Source: JAFGPL01 sp963781805 (GTDB lineage Bacteria > Bacteroidota > Bacteroidia > Bacteroidales > UBA10428). From it: a stretch of 64,000 bases of DNA. The position numbers and the translations under genes are program-made. The stretch covers positions 4,216,001 through 4,280,000 of the forward strand of contig CAWAHF010000004.1 of assembly GCA_963781805.1 (NCBI GenBank), written 5' to 3'. Position 1 is the stretch's first letter, and each line of letters starts with the position of its first letter. Under the pieces are notes generated by a model that saw only the letters and a list, made by a program, of their open reading frames with translations, made no database searches and was not told where the DNA came from. This document shows, piece by piece, positions 34,406-43,188 of the stretch.

Positions 34406-34480
34406 TTTGCCTTTTTATAAATTTATGTGTATAGTTTGTCAAACTGCGGCGCTGTAAGTTTGTAATGTCAGTTTCCTAAC

Positions 34481-36712
34481 ATAGCAGGACCGGGTAGCTT
34501 ACGCCCCCTAAGAACCGTACGTGCGACTTTCACCGCATACGGCTCAAGCACTTTTAAGGCCAACCTTGTTAGGGTAGACCCGGCTATTGTTTTTACCTCT
34601 GCAAACAAAAGTAGTGATTTGTTTGCTATTCAAAGCTAAACGTTTCCTTAAGGATACCCTTTTCTCAAAATATGAATCAAATTCAGACAGGTAAGGATTG
34701 GCCTTCTGAGCGATTTTAACATGATATCGAATAGGTACCATACCGATTTTATATAAGCGGTAGGAATATATACCTTTATAAGATACACGTTTATCGGAAA
34801 AATGATTGCCCAAAAAGTACCTTTTGAACACCCACCTGTGGCCTTTGTCACCATGCTGGCGGGTAGCCCATTTCCAGGTTTGTCCGAAGATGAATACCTC
34901 CAGTTTTCTGAAGGTATTCTTTGAGCAAATACCCTTGTGATAGTTTGACCATCCCCGGATAACCGGGTTTAGTTTTCGTATAAGGGCATGAGCAGGCAGT
35001 CCATGGCTCTCGCGTATGATGAGTTTTATCTTATCTTTGAAAGCCTATACAGATTTCCGTGATGGTTTTATCAGCAGTTTACCCTTGTACTTACGGATAT
35101 GCTGTGATAAGAAGTCAAAGCCCTGGTCAATATTGGTTATTTTGGATTTCTCATCAGAGAGCCTAAGCCCCCGTTCTTTGAGGAATTCCTTAACAAGTGG
35201 TATGATTTGATTAGTAATTACCTCTTTATCCTTAGCGGTAATAATAAAATCATCGGCATACCTTACAAAATTGACTTTCTGGTTTTTCCATCTTGGAAAC
35301 TGTTTGTTTATGGTGGTTTCCAATCCGTCAAGCACCATATTCATGATGATTGGGGATATGATACCGCCTTGTGGAGTACCTTTAAGGGAGGGGAATAACC
35401 TACCTTTCTGGATATATCCTGCTTTGAGCCATTTATCAAGAATGGATTTGTTGACCGGGATATGGTTTAATATCCACTGATGGTCAATTTCATCAAAGCA
35501 GGCCTTGATGTCGGCTTCATAAACCCATTGTGCGCAATTTTTACGGCACAGGATAAGAAAGCATTGTGCAATGGCATCGGCACACGAACGTTTTTCCCTA
35601 AACCCATAAGAATTTAGGTCGGCCATTGTTTCGGCCAGAGGGACAAGAGAAATCATGTGCAGGGCTTGCATAGCCCTGTCATCCATGCACGGGATGCTTA
35701 AGGGGCGTTTTTTGCCATTCTTCTTAGGGATATATATCCTACGTAAAGGTTTAGGGGTGTATCCCCTGTTCTTAAGGTTTTCAGCTGCGACGAGTTTATC
35801 ATACCCGTCTATCCAGATTTTATGGTCAACACCGGGGGTTTTGCCTCCCTTGTTGTTGGCCACCCGGAATACAGCCAATAGTTTAGCATAAAAGGATTTG
35901 GTAATGAGAAACATCAGGGCTTTAGCTTTGCCCCAGCGTTTCTCTTTAACAGCCTTGGCAATACGTCTTTGCAGCCTGTTCACCCGTTGAATAACCTTTC
36001 GCCATATAATGAGGTTCCAGTTATCGGTTTGGTGTGCCAGTGCACACGATGAATTTTCATTCTCGTTCATTTGCTTTCCAGCATTTACAGGTTCTAAAAA
36101 GTATCATGCCATAAAGTACCAGACAGAGGTGGGCTGGTTTTCACCTGTGGCGATGTTGTGGCCACTATCCCTGGCATTACATCAGGGCATTCGCTTTGTC
36201 TGTCCTCTCTGTACGGTGTTTCCCCATGCCTTGCGGTTAGGGTTTTTGATCCCGCTGTTACAGGAAAAGAGAGCACCGTGCTTCCATGTTCCATGTAAAT
36301 AACAAAAGATACAGGTTTAGGCCTATCCTGTCCACCGGCTGGGCAACATCCCCGTAAACGCAACGTTAACCACGTTTAACCTGCCAGCTTACCATTTTGG
36401 TACAAGGCGTGTCATCCTCTTTTTCGCCCTTACGCCATCTCGATGGTTTCGGAATATTTACCTGAGTTGGCCATGCCTGCTCACCCCAGCCCTAAATCGG
36501 TTTTTGAGGCCCCGAAGACTATCCGCTTCACAGCTTATAGCCCCGCCATAGGGTATACAACCCGGCGTTTGGTACTCGTTTCCCGGAGCTTCAACCGGTA
36601 ATAGCTGCACTATACACCAGTTGTCCGGTAAGGGTACTGTTGAGGGAACAACAGGTTTTATCAAAGAACAATCCTTTGTAAAACAATTATTTACACGACT
36701 TCGAGTCGCAAC
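34481..36712 (-). mobile_element. Group II intron with reverse transcriptase (minus orientation)
   Basis: A canonical domain V is seen on the minus strand at about 34515-34549 (GAGCCGTATGCGGTGAAAG, then CGCACGTACGGTTC), followed by domain VI and a 3' end near CTGCTAT (34481). The 5' end is most likely GTTGCGAC at 36712; the exact base is uncertain. Length about 2.2 kb. Joining the flanks gives CCTAAC then AACGGTTGG, so it sits in the 5' box of attC-like site 11, in the opposite orientation to the ORF-less introns. Confidence 0.8.
34544..36070 (-). pseudogene. ltrA: Group II intron reverse transcriptase/maturase with in-frame amber stop
   Basis: 509 codons in one frame, interrupted by a single TAG at 35045-35047. 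Before it lie the RT domain (KTPGVDHKIW, IPCMDDRAMQALHM, GTPQGGIISPIIMN and the catalytic FVRYADDFIIT). After it, in the same frame, comes the maturase domain (NPVIRGWSNYHKGICSKNTF, then WKWATRQHGDKGHRWVFKRY). A CAG-to-TAG change between IKPSRKSV and AFKDKIKL would explain it. The C-terminus ends without an HNH endonuclease domain. Without suppression the RT is truncated and loses splicing activity. Confidence 0.9.
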
Positions 36713-36841
36713 AACGGTTGGCAATATGGCAAGTGGCGGTTTGCGGCGCGTGGTCCAACCCACCCGAGGCAAAAGTCCGAAGCGTGCTGCAATACCCAAA
36801 TCTACTGTTTTTCCCGCCATTTGCTATATTGCGTGTTGAAC
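36711..36841 (+). repeat. attC-like site 11
   Basis: AAC at 36713-36715 and GTT at 36835-36837. Arms GCAATATGGCAAGTGGCGG and CCGCCATTTGCTATATTGC pair over 19 bp with the two G.T wobbles. The group II intron abuts the left box and the IS91-like element abuts the right box (GTTGAAC). Confidence 0.85.
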
Positions 36842-36959
36842 GAAACCTCCTTACGTCGGTAGACAAGCAATTCATAGTAATGTTTTTTTACTTTGTCATT
36901 TGAAACTAATCTAATAAAAGTATGAAAAAAAAGTATTTCAAGCATCGAGTTTAGAAGAA

Positions 36960-37787
36960 TTGTTACATGCAGCACATGTACGAATGGAGGTTGAGCATTT
37001 CTCAAACAGTTCTATCAATTGTTATTTACATGCCATTAAAGAGTTATGTAATTTTTGTGGCAAGCTTCCTGATCAAATAGGAGAGGAAGAGCTGTACTCT
37101 TACCTGGTACACCTGAAAAATGTCAGGCATTTGAGCCGGGAAACCATCCGTAATCATCTTCAGGGGATCCGATTTGTTTTTCGAAGGTTATATAAGCGTA
37201 TAGACATTATCCAGGATGTACCCTATCCAAAGTCAACGAAACGGCTCCCGGTCATCCTAAGCAGTAAAGAGTTAAAACTTTTGTTTAACAGCGCTCACAG
37301 CCTCAAACATTGTATGGTATTGAAAATCGCTTATAGCGGTGGTTTGAGGCGTAATGAGATAAGCCGGTTGAAACTGGTTGATATTGATTCTAAAAATTAC
37401 CTGATCCGAATTGAAAACAGTAAAGGGAACAAGGACCGGTACACATTACTTGCCAAGAGCCTGGTTCCGGAATTACGGGAATATTACCGAAGGTATAAAC
37501 CGCAAAAATACCTTTTCAATGGAAGCACCAAAGGCTTGCCATATAGTGAAGAAGGCCTTCGCTGGACATTCAGCCAGGCATTGCTCAAATCGGGCATCCA
37601 AAAACAGGTGAGCCTTCATTCATTGAGACATTCCTTTGCATCGCATCTGCTGGCTATGGGGACCAACCTGTTTACTATCCAAAAACTGATGGGCCATGAT
37701 GACATCCGCACCACGATGATTTACCTGCAGGTAAACCACCAATTGCGGGAGGAAAAGCTCACAAGCCCACTGGACCTGATATCATGA
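36960..37787 (+). CDS. Tyrosine recombinase (XerC/D-like) of the IS91-like element
   Basis: 275 aa from a TTG at 36960; coding similarity extends upstream as KVFQASSLEELLH, and an ATG at 36922 is out of frame across a run of eight A. The native start may therefore need slippage or reflect an indel. SAM-like N-terminal domain about 10-95; catalytic domain with Arg in SGGLRRNEIS, Lys in NSKGNKDRYT, HSLRHSFASHLL, GHDDIRTT and the nucleophile Tyr in MIYLQV. It lacks the extra helix insertion of integron integrases, and its stop overlaps the transposase start by 4 bases. It belongs to the IS91-like unit. Confidence 0.85.
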   Translation: MLHAAHVRMEVEHFSNSSINCYLHAIKELCNFCGKLPDQIGEEELYSYLVHLKNVRHLSRETIRNHLQGIRFVFRRLYKRIDIIQDVPYPKSTKRLPVILSSKELKLLFNSAHSLKHCMVLKIAYSGGLRRNEISRLKLVDIDSKNYLIRIENSKGNKDRYTLLAKSLVPELREYYRRYKPQKYLFNGSTKGLPYSEEGLRWTFSQALLKSGIQKQVSLHSLRHSFASHLLAMGTNLFTIQKLMGHDDIRTTMIYLQVNHQLREEKLTSPLDLIS

Positions 37788-38402
37788 CGGGCTACACCCG
37801 CCCTGCCTTTGAAGTTGCACAGATCATTGGCAGGTACAGGCACAGCCTTGAAAACAGTGGTAAACTTACCTCGCGTCATAAGAGAGTGTTTACCAACCTG
37901 GAGCAGTGCCGTACAGCGGCACTGGGTTACCACAAAGATAAGTGCGATAATCCGGATTGTGGCTATGAAAATATCTCTTTCAACAGTTGTCGCGACAGGC
38001 ATTGCCCCAAGTGCAACGGCCTGCGGCGTGAGAAATGGGTGCGCATGCGCACCAACGACCTGTTGCCGGTAAAGTACTATCATGTGGTATTTACAATTCC
38101 CGACAGCCTGAACCAGATGTTCCTGGATTACCAGGTATTGATGTACAACCTGTTGTTTGCCAGTACCTGGCAAACCATTGCACAATTTGGCGCCGACCAT
38201 AAACACCTGGGGGCGAAAATGGGGATGATTGCTGTTTTGCACAGTTGGGGGCAGAACCTTTCCTTTCACCCGCATGTGCATTGCCTTGTACCGGCCGGAG
38301 GTATTACCGCAAATGGGAAATGGCGTAACACCGTAAGCCTTCTGTAAAGTACATCTTGCATGATACAGCTCAGTGAATTAGCTTTGCGACAAACACAAAA
38401 TT

Positions 38403-38711
38403 ATGACACAGGTTGAAAGACAAGCAAGAAAGGAAGAGATGTTTTCAAAAATCGAACAATGCCATCAAAGTGGTTTAAATAAAAAGATGTTTTGTCAGCA
38501 AAATGGAATTGCTCCATCGCTTTTCTATTATTGGTTAAAAAAATACAAAGAAAATAAGGAAGATATATCAGGATTTGTCCCGATAAAAGTCAGGGGACAG
38601 ATAAAATTTACTGACCCTGCCATCGAGGTGCAATATCCCAACGGGGTATGTTTAAGACTGACCGGCCCTGCAAGCGGACAAATGCTCCGGATGCTGGTTA
38701 ACCTGGTTTGA
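38403..38711 (+). CDS. tnpA: IS66 accessory protein TnpA
   Basis: 102 aa. N-terminal helix-turn-helix-like region (FSKIEQCHQSGLNKKMFCQQNGIAPSLFYYW) typical of IS66 OrfA, with a short C-terminal beta segment (IEVQYPNGVCLRLTG) containing the conserved IE-x-x-PxG motif. It is needed for transposition and probably binds the ends. First of three IS66 genes; tnpB follows after four bases. Confidence 0.9.
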   Translation: MTQVERQARKEEMFSKIEQCHQSGLNKKMFCQQNGIAPSLFYYWLKKYKENKEDISGFVPIKVRGQIKFTDPAIEVQYPNGVCLRLTGPASGQMLRMLVNLV

Positions 38712-38715
38712 TGGT

Positions 38716-39072
38716 ATGTTTTCATTAACCTCTTCATTAAGGTATTATCTATATTCCGGCGTTACCGACATGCGCAAAAGCTTTGACAGTTTATGCGGAC
38801 TGATACAAATATACATGGGATATAACCCTACTTCCGGAGAAGTGTTTATTTTTATTAACCGGCGGCGCAACAAGATAAAACTGTTACACTGGGAACATGG
38901 TGGTTTTGTTTTGTATTATAAGCGTCTGGAATCCGGCACACTTGAACTGCCCCTGATGGACGGAAAAACAAATTCCTGCCAGTTAAGCTGGCCGACATTG
39001 GTTATGATGATAGAAGGTATTTCCATTGAAAAAGTTACTATGCGCAAGCGGTTTTTTATCAACAATCAGTGA
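38716..39072 (+). CDS. tnpB: IS66 accessory protein TnpB
   Basis: 118 aa, typical IS66 Orf2 length. Contains the family signature YLYSGVTDMRKSFDSLCGLI and VFIFINRRRNKIKLLHWEHGGFVLYYKRLE. Required for IS66 transposition; exact activity unknown. It is translationally close to tnpA (4-base gap). Confidence 0.95.
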   Translation: MFSLTSSLRYYLYSGVTDMRKSFDSLCGLIQIYMGYNPTSGEVFIFINRRRNKIKLLHWEHGGFVLYYKRLESGTLELPLMDGKTNSCQLSWPTLVMMIEGISIEKVTMRKRFFINNQ

Positions 39073-39138
39073 AAATAATCTTGATAAAAACCATTGAAAA
39101 TATTAGGGTTACAGGCAATATTTTGACATCTTTGTGAC

Positions 39139-40656
39139 ATGCAAAACGGGCAGTCCAAATACCAGGAAAAAGACTTTGAAATATTGGTAGAAGAAAATAA
39201 AAATCTTTCTGGGAAAATCACCATTCTTCAGTCAGAACTTCTGTATTACAAGCAGGAACTGGACAAGCTTAAACGAATGATATTCGGCAGCAAGAGCGAG
39301 CGGTACATACCTGTTAATGATGGCCAGTTAGCCCTTGGCTTAGAAAGCGAAACTGTTGAGCAGAAACAAATTGAGACAGAACAAGTTACTTATACCCGTC
39401 AGAAGCCACAGAAAGAATCAAAAATCAATCATTTCAGGGCTCCCATTCCAGCTCATCTGCCCCGGGAGGAACACGTTATTATGCCTGAAGGCGACTTGAG
39501 TGAGGCAAAAAAGATCGGGGAAGAGAGTACTGAAATATTGGAATACAGACCTGGTAAACTTTATGTAAAAAAATATATCCGTTATAAATATGTATTACCG
39601 GCAGATGGGGGAATTGTAATCGGAGAACTTCCTTCGCTGCCTATACCTAAAGGCAATGCAGGTCCCGGTCTGTTAGCACATCTTACCATAAATAAGTTTG
39701 TTGATCATCTTCCATTTTATCGCCAGGCACAAATGTTAAAGCGTGAAGGTATAGAAATAGCAGAATCAACCATCAATGGATGGTTCACTGCAACTTGTGA
39801 CCTTATCGAACCGCTTTATGACAAACTCAGGGAGAAAATAACCAGTGCAGACTACCTGATGGTAGATGAAACGCCAATAAAAGTACTTACCAAAGATAAA
39901 CCGGGTTCTACACATAAAGGTTATCATTGGGTTTATTACTCACCGCTTGACAAGCTGGTATTTTTTGACTATCAGAAAGGCCGGGGCAGAGATGGCCCAA
40001 TGGCATTTCTTAAAGATTATAAAGGGGCAATACAAAGTGATGGTTATTCAGCATATGATGTTTTTGATAAGCAAAAAGATATAGTATTGCTTGCCTGTAT
40101 GGCCCATGCACGAAGAAAGTTTGACGAGGCGCTTAAAAATGATCCGGAAGGGGCCGATTATGTTCTCTCACAGATGCAGAAGTTATATGATGTGGAGCGC
40201 CAGGCCAGGGAACTGAAATTTAACTTTGATAAGCGAGAGTCCTTACGCATTGAAAAATCATTGGCAGTGTTAAACGAGTTGGAAGCCTGGATGAAAAAAA
40301 GAAGCATTGAAGTGTTGCCTAAGAGTTCAATGGGTGAAGCCCTATCTTATACATTAGGATTGTGGAACCGGTTGATCAGGTATCTTGATGACGGCAGGTA
40401 TGAAATTGATAATAACCTGGTAGAAAACAGCATCAGACCGGTAGCGCTGGGACGAAAAAATTATCTTTTTGCCGGGTCACACGAAGGGGCTAAAAGAGCA
40501 GCCATAATGTATTCCTTTTTAGGCACATGTAAAAAGAATGGTGTTAATCCTTTAACCTGGCTCACCGATGTTCTTACCCGTATTCCAGATCATAAAGCAA
40601 ATCGTCTGGAAGAATTGCTCCCTAACATATGGCTGGAAAATAAATCCATCTTATAA
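39139..40656 (+). CDS. tnpC: IS66 transposase TnpC
   Basis: 505 aa. Coiled-coil N-terminus (about 10-50), zinc-finger-like region with the Lys/Arg-rich linker, then the DDE domain: MVDETPIKVL, QSDGYSAYDV, and ENSIRPVALGRKNYLFAGS with the catalytic Glu, then the C-terminal TCKKNGVNPLTWLTDVL. Complete, so the element is potentially mobile. Confidence 0.95.
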   Translation: MQNGQSKYQEKDFEILVEENKNLSGKITILQSELLYYKQELDKLKRMIFGSKSERYIPVNDGQLALGLESETVEQKQIETEQVTYTRQKPQKESKINHFRAPIPAHLPREEHVIMPEGDLSEAKKIGEESTEILEYRPGKLYVKKYIRYKYVLPADGGIVIGELPSLPIPKGNAGPGLLAHLTINKFVDHLPFYRQAQMLKREGIEIAESTINGWFTATCDLIEPLYDKLREKITSADYLMVDETPIKVLTKDKPGSTHKGYHWVYYSPLDKLVFFDYQKGRGRDGPMAFLKDYKGAIQSDGYSAYDVFDKQKDIVLLACMAHARRKFDEALKNDPEGADYVLSQMQKLYDVERQARELKFNFDKRESLRIEKSLAVLNELEAWMKKRSIEVLPKSSMGEALSYTLGLWNRLIRYLDDGRYEIDNNLVENSIRPVALGRKNYLFAGSHEGAKRAAIMYSFLGTCKKNGVNPLTWLTDVLTRIPDHKANRLEELLPNIWLENKSIL

Positions 40657-41368
40657 GATTATTTTTGAAGTATCAAACATGTACTTCCCAGAACGGATAC
40701 GTAACACCCGCAGCGAAGGAAAATACCTTTTCCCGGTAAAGGCTATGAGCAAGGTTTTTCGTGGTAAATTCACCGACGGACTGATCGGCCTTCATAAATC
40801 GAATAAAATACAGTTGGAAACTCCTTTCATTGCCGGAAAGAAATACCTTCATCCATTCTACAGGAAAAAATGGGTGACCTATGCCAAGCTCCCCATGCAT
40901 AATGCACAGCAAGTTGTGGATTACATTGGGCGATATACGCATCGCATTGCTATCAGCAATCACCGGATTAAAGCTGTGGAAAACGACCGGGTGAAATTCT
41001 CTGCAATAGATTACCGTACATCCAGTGTGGTAGAGGTTGATCTGGAGGCTGAAGAATTTCTTCATCGGTTTTCTCTTCATATTCTTCCTGCAGGATTTAT
41101 GAAGATCAGGCATTATGGTATATTGAGCTCGCGGTCAAAATCAGCTGCATTGACTTGTGCCCGTGTATCGTTGGAAGCAGAAATTCCTGAAACACCAAAA
41201 ATCGACAGCTTTTCAGTGTATGAATGGCTTGTAAAGCTATATGGCATAGACGTAAGGGTATGTCCAAAATGTAAAACCGGCAAAATGATATTAATAGCTG
41301 TTACCTATCCGCGGTCCCGGGGAAGCCCGCAGGAAAGTTTTAGCGAAAATACCTGCTTTGCAGCTTAA

Positions 41369-41600
41369 TGCCCATTTTTCATACTGCCTCGTACTGAGGA
41401 GATGGATAAGGTATGCACGGTTGTATAAAAAACAGGTTATTTTTCGTTTTTCGGCCTTGTTTTTTCGGTTTGTTATTCCAAAAAATGAGGTCTAATGACC
41501 AGGTTCTTTGTAATATTTTGGTGAAAAGTTTACAAGTTGCCTTAAGAATGAGAACCTGAAATGCATTCAATTCACATATTAGTTGTGTTGCGCCGGTTAC
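41369..41600. other. Non-coding tail of the IS91-like element
   Basis: Follows the transposase stop codon. Contains CTGCCTCGTACTGAGGAG (GCCTCGTACTGAGG is a small hairpin at 41385-41399) that could belong to the replication-origin end of the element. No gene. Confidence 0.4.
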
Positions 41601-41601
41601 C

Positions 41602-41690
41602 GTTCAACAACGAATATAATTAACCGGTTTAGCTTTTAGCCTTTTATTTTTTTTGGGTTGCCGGTTAATCATATTCTAAATGTTACACAC
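41602..41690 (+). repeat. attC-like site 12
   Basis: CAACAAC (41605-41611) and GTT at 41682-41684. Arms GAATATAATTAACCGGTT and CCGGTTAATCATATTC pair over 16 bp; the single difference is A against C on the plus strand (G.T on the minus strand), unlike the other sites. Short loop. Site of the Kelch/barrel cassette. Confidence 0.65.
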
Positions 41691-41695
41691 AGTAT

Positions 41696-43186
41696 TTATT
41701 GTAAGTAAAATTCATAAACTTCATTACTCTCAGAATTATTTAAAATAGCTTTATCACCAAATATAAATTTAAAATTATACATAGAATTGTCAGAAGAATG
41801 TTTATAGACATATGTAAGTTTATTATTTAAATCATATTCTATTAATTTGCCATCTGGTATTGATAAATATAACTTATTTTCAATGTTGAAACTACAAGGC
41901 TCAATTCTACGAGAGGTTAAAATAGTATCCTCTGCAGACATTTCATTTATTAAATCATCATATCTCCATAATACTATTCCTTCTTTATTGCTTATTTCGG
42001 AATATAGAGTTTCTATAAAATAACCGGTATTATTCAATGAGAATCCTTCCTGGAAGATCTTGTATTTTTCAAATTCTTCTGAATATACATCTGTCCAATT
42101 ATTTTCCAAAGGATCAAAAACCCAAACTTCAAGGTCAGTAAACAAAGTTGGAATTAGAAAAAGTCTATTATTTACTACAAAATGGGCTTGAAAAAACGGT
42201 ATATCTATTTTTCTGGGAAATTCAAGCATTTCTTTCCAATTGTCTGTTGTCGGGTCATATTCCCAAAGATCATATAAACTCTGGTATGACGAATTCATTC
42301 CTAAACCAATATACCCTTTACCTTCAACTGAAAAATTTATAGTATTTGACCTTAACTCGCCAGGGAAAGACTGGCGCCTATTCCATAGTTTCTCATTTAA
42401 ATCATATTCCCATAAGTCTGCTGGTGCGCGATCAAGAATATTATTTGCATAAATACCAAGGGTAGTATATCCTTTGTCTCCAATGGTAAAATATGCACCA
42501 TAAAATCTATTCCCTCCTGGAAAATTAACTAATTTATTCCAGGGACTAATTACATCAAAGCTATATGATGAAAGAACTTCTTGTCCAGCAACATTGACTG
42601 AAATATTTATCTGCGATGCATTCATATCTGGGCAACGTATAATTAATGTATCAATAGATGCATATATTACACTTGCATCAACATTTCCAAATTTTACAAT
42701 ATTGTTAATGGAATACTCGCTGAAATAATTACCTGAGATAGTTATTATTTTTCCTGGCGTTCCGGAATTTGGATTAATTTCAAAAATTTCAGGTTTTTTA
42801 CATCCCTTGCTTATAAACTCCTTCTCATTACTGTACACCAAATATTCTTTTGATTTAACAAAGGCTCGAACATAATAATGATGTTCTGCCAACAAATCAT
42901 TTTCTATTCTCTTTTCAAATATGTAATTGTTAATATCTCCTTTAAAAGAGATTTTTCTATCTTCAATAGTTGGTGTAATTTGTAATCCAATAATAAACCC
43001 ATATTCCATAATTTCTGAATTTCCTTTGCAGAATAATTCTGCTTTTAAAGTGGCACCGCCACCATCAATATCTGCTACATCTTTCAGCTCAATAAAAGGG
43101 TAAGGTCTTTCGTGAAATTGTGGTTGTTTTTCGCATCCAAAGATGAAAAATAGCAACAATATAAGAATGATTTTATTTTTAATCAT
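41696..43186 (-). CDS. Lipoprotein with IPT/TIG domain and Kelch-like repeats
   Basis: 496 aa with lipobox IFGC (Cys18). Residues about 20-130 form an N-terminal beta domain with ISFKGDINNYIFEKRI. Residues about 131-215 form an IPT/TIG domain (PEIFEINPNSGTPGKIITIS, then NNIVKFGNVDASV). The rest is a Kelch/beta-propeller with repeats of the type DLWEYDLNEKLWNRRQSFPG, DLWEYDPTTDNWKEMLEFPR and VWVFDPLENNWTDV. Surface binding protein by type. It follows the barrel-protein gene after 2 bases and its stop is about five bases from attC-like site 12. Confidence 0.85.
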   Translation of the reverse strand: MIKNKIILILLLFFIFGCEKQPQFHERPYPFIELKDVADIDGGGATLKAELFCKGNSEIMEYGFIIGLQITPTIEDRKISFKGDINNYIFEKRIENDLLAEHHYYVRAFVKSKEYLVYSNEKEFISKGCKKPEIFEINPNSGTPGKIITISGNYFSEYSINNIVKFGNVDASVIYASIDTLIIRCPDMNASQINISVNVAGQEVLSSYSFDVISPWNKLVNFPGGNRFYGAYFTIGDKGYTTLGIYANNILDRAPADLWEYDLNEKLWNRRQSFPGELRSNTINFSVEGKGYIGLGMNSSYQSLYDLWEYDPTTDNWKEMLEFPRKIDIPFFQAHFVVNNRLFLIPTLFTDLEVWVFDPLENNWTDVYSEEFEKYKIFQEGFSLNNTGYFIETLYSEISNKEGIVLWRYDDLINEMSAEDTILTSRRIEPCSFNIENKLYLSIPDGKLIEYDLNNKLTYVYKHSSDNSMYNFKFIFGDKAILNNSESNEVYEFYLQ

Positions 43187-43188
43187 AG

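Larger units (their letters stand above)
38333..40700 (+). mobile_element. IS66-family insertion sequence
   Basis: 2368 bp bounded by inverted repeats GTAAGCCTTCTGTAAAGTAC and (reversed) GTATCCGTTCTGGGAAGTAC and by an exact 8-bp target duplication GTAACACC at 38325-38332 and 40701-40708. Carries tnpA, tnpB and tnpC, all intact. The young-looking duplication suggests a recent insertion. Confidence 0.95.
37784..41368 (+). pseudogene. IS91-family (HUH) transposase interrupted by IS66
   Basis: The 5' part (37784-38332) has the N-terminal zinc ribbon CDNPDCGYEN, then CRDRHCPKCNG, the KYYHVVFTIP block and the HUH-type HPHVHCLVPAGG. It is broken within WRNT by IS66. The 3' part (40701-41368) resumes in frame as RNTRSEGKYLFPVKAM and includes VVDYIGRYTHRIAISNHRI (catalytic Tyr region), SLHILPAGFMKIRHYG and the C-terminal CPKCKTGKM. 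Removing IS66 and one copy of the 8-bp duplication restores a single open frame. Rolling-circle transposition would be its role. Confidence 0.9.
36842..41600 (+). mobile_element. IS91-like element with tyrosine recombinase, split by IS66
   Basis: It holds a tyrosine recombinase gene overlapping an IS91-type HUH transposase gene, a pairing common in Bacteroidota. The left end directly follows GAAC, one of the tetranucleotides used as target by IS91 elements. The right end is not precisely defined (non-coding 41369-41600). The transposase is interrupted by IS66 at 38333-40700, so the element is disabled. Confidence 0.65.

Noticed and set aside
36960..37787. The tyrosine recombinase as the integron integrase itself
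   Set aside because: It is too short, lacks the integron-specific extra helix, and overlaps the IS91-like transposase gene with which such recombinases are usually paired.
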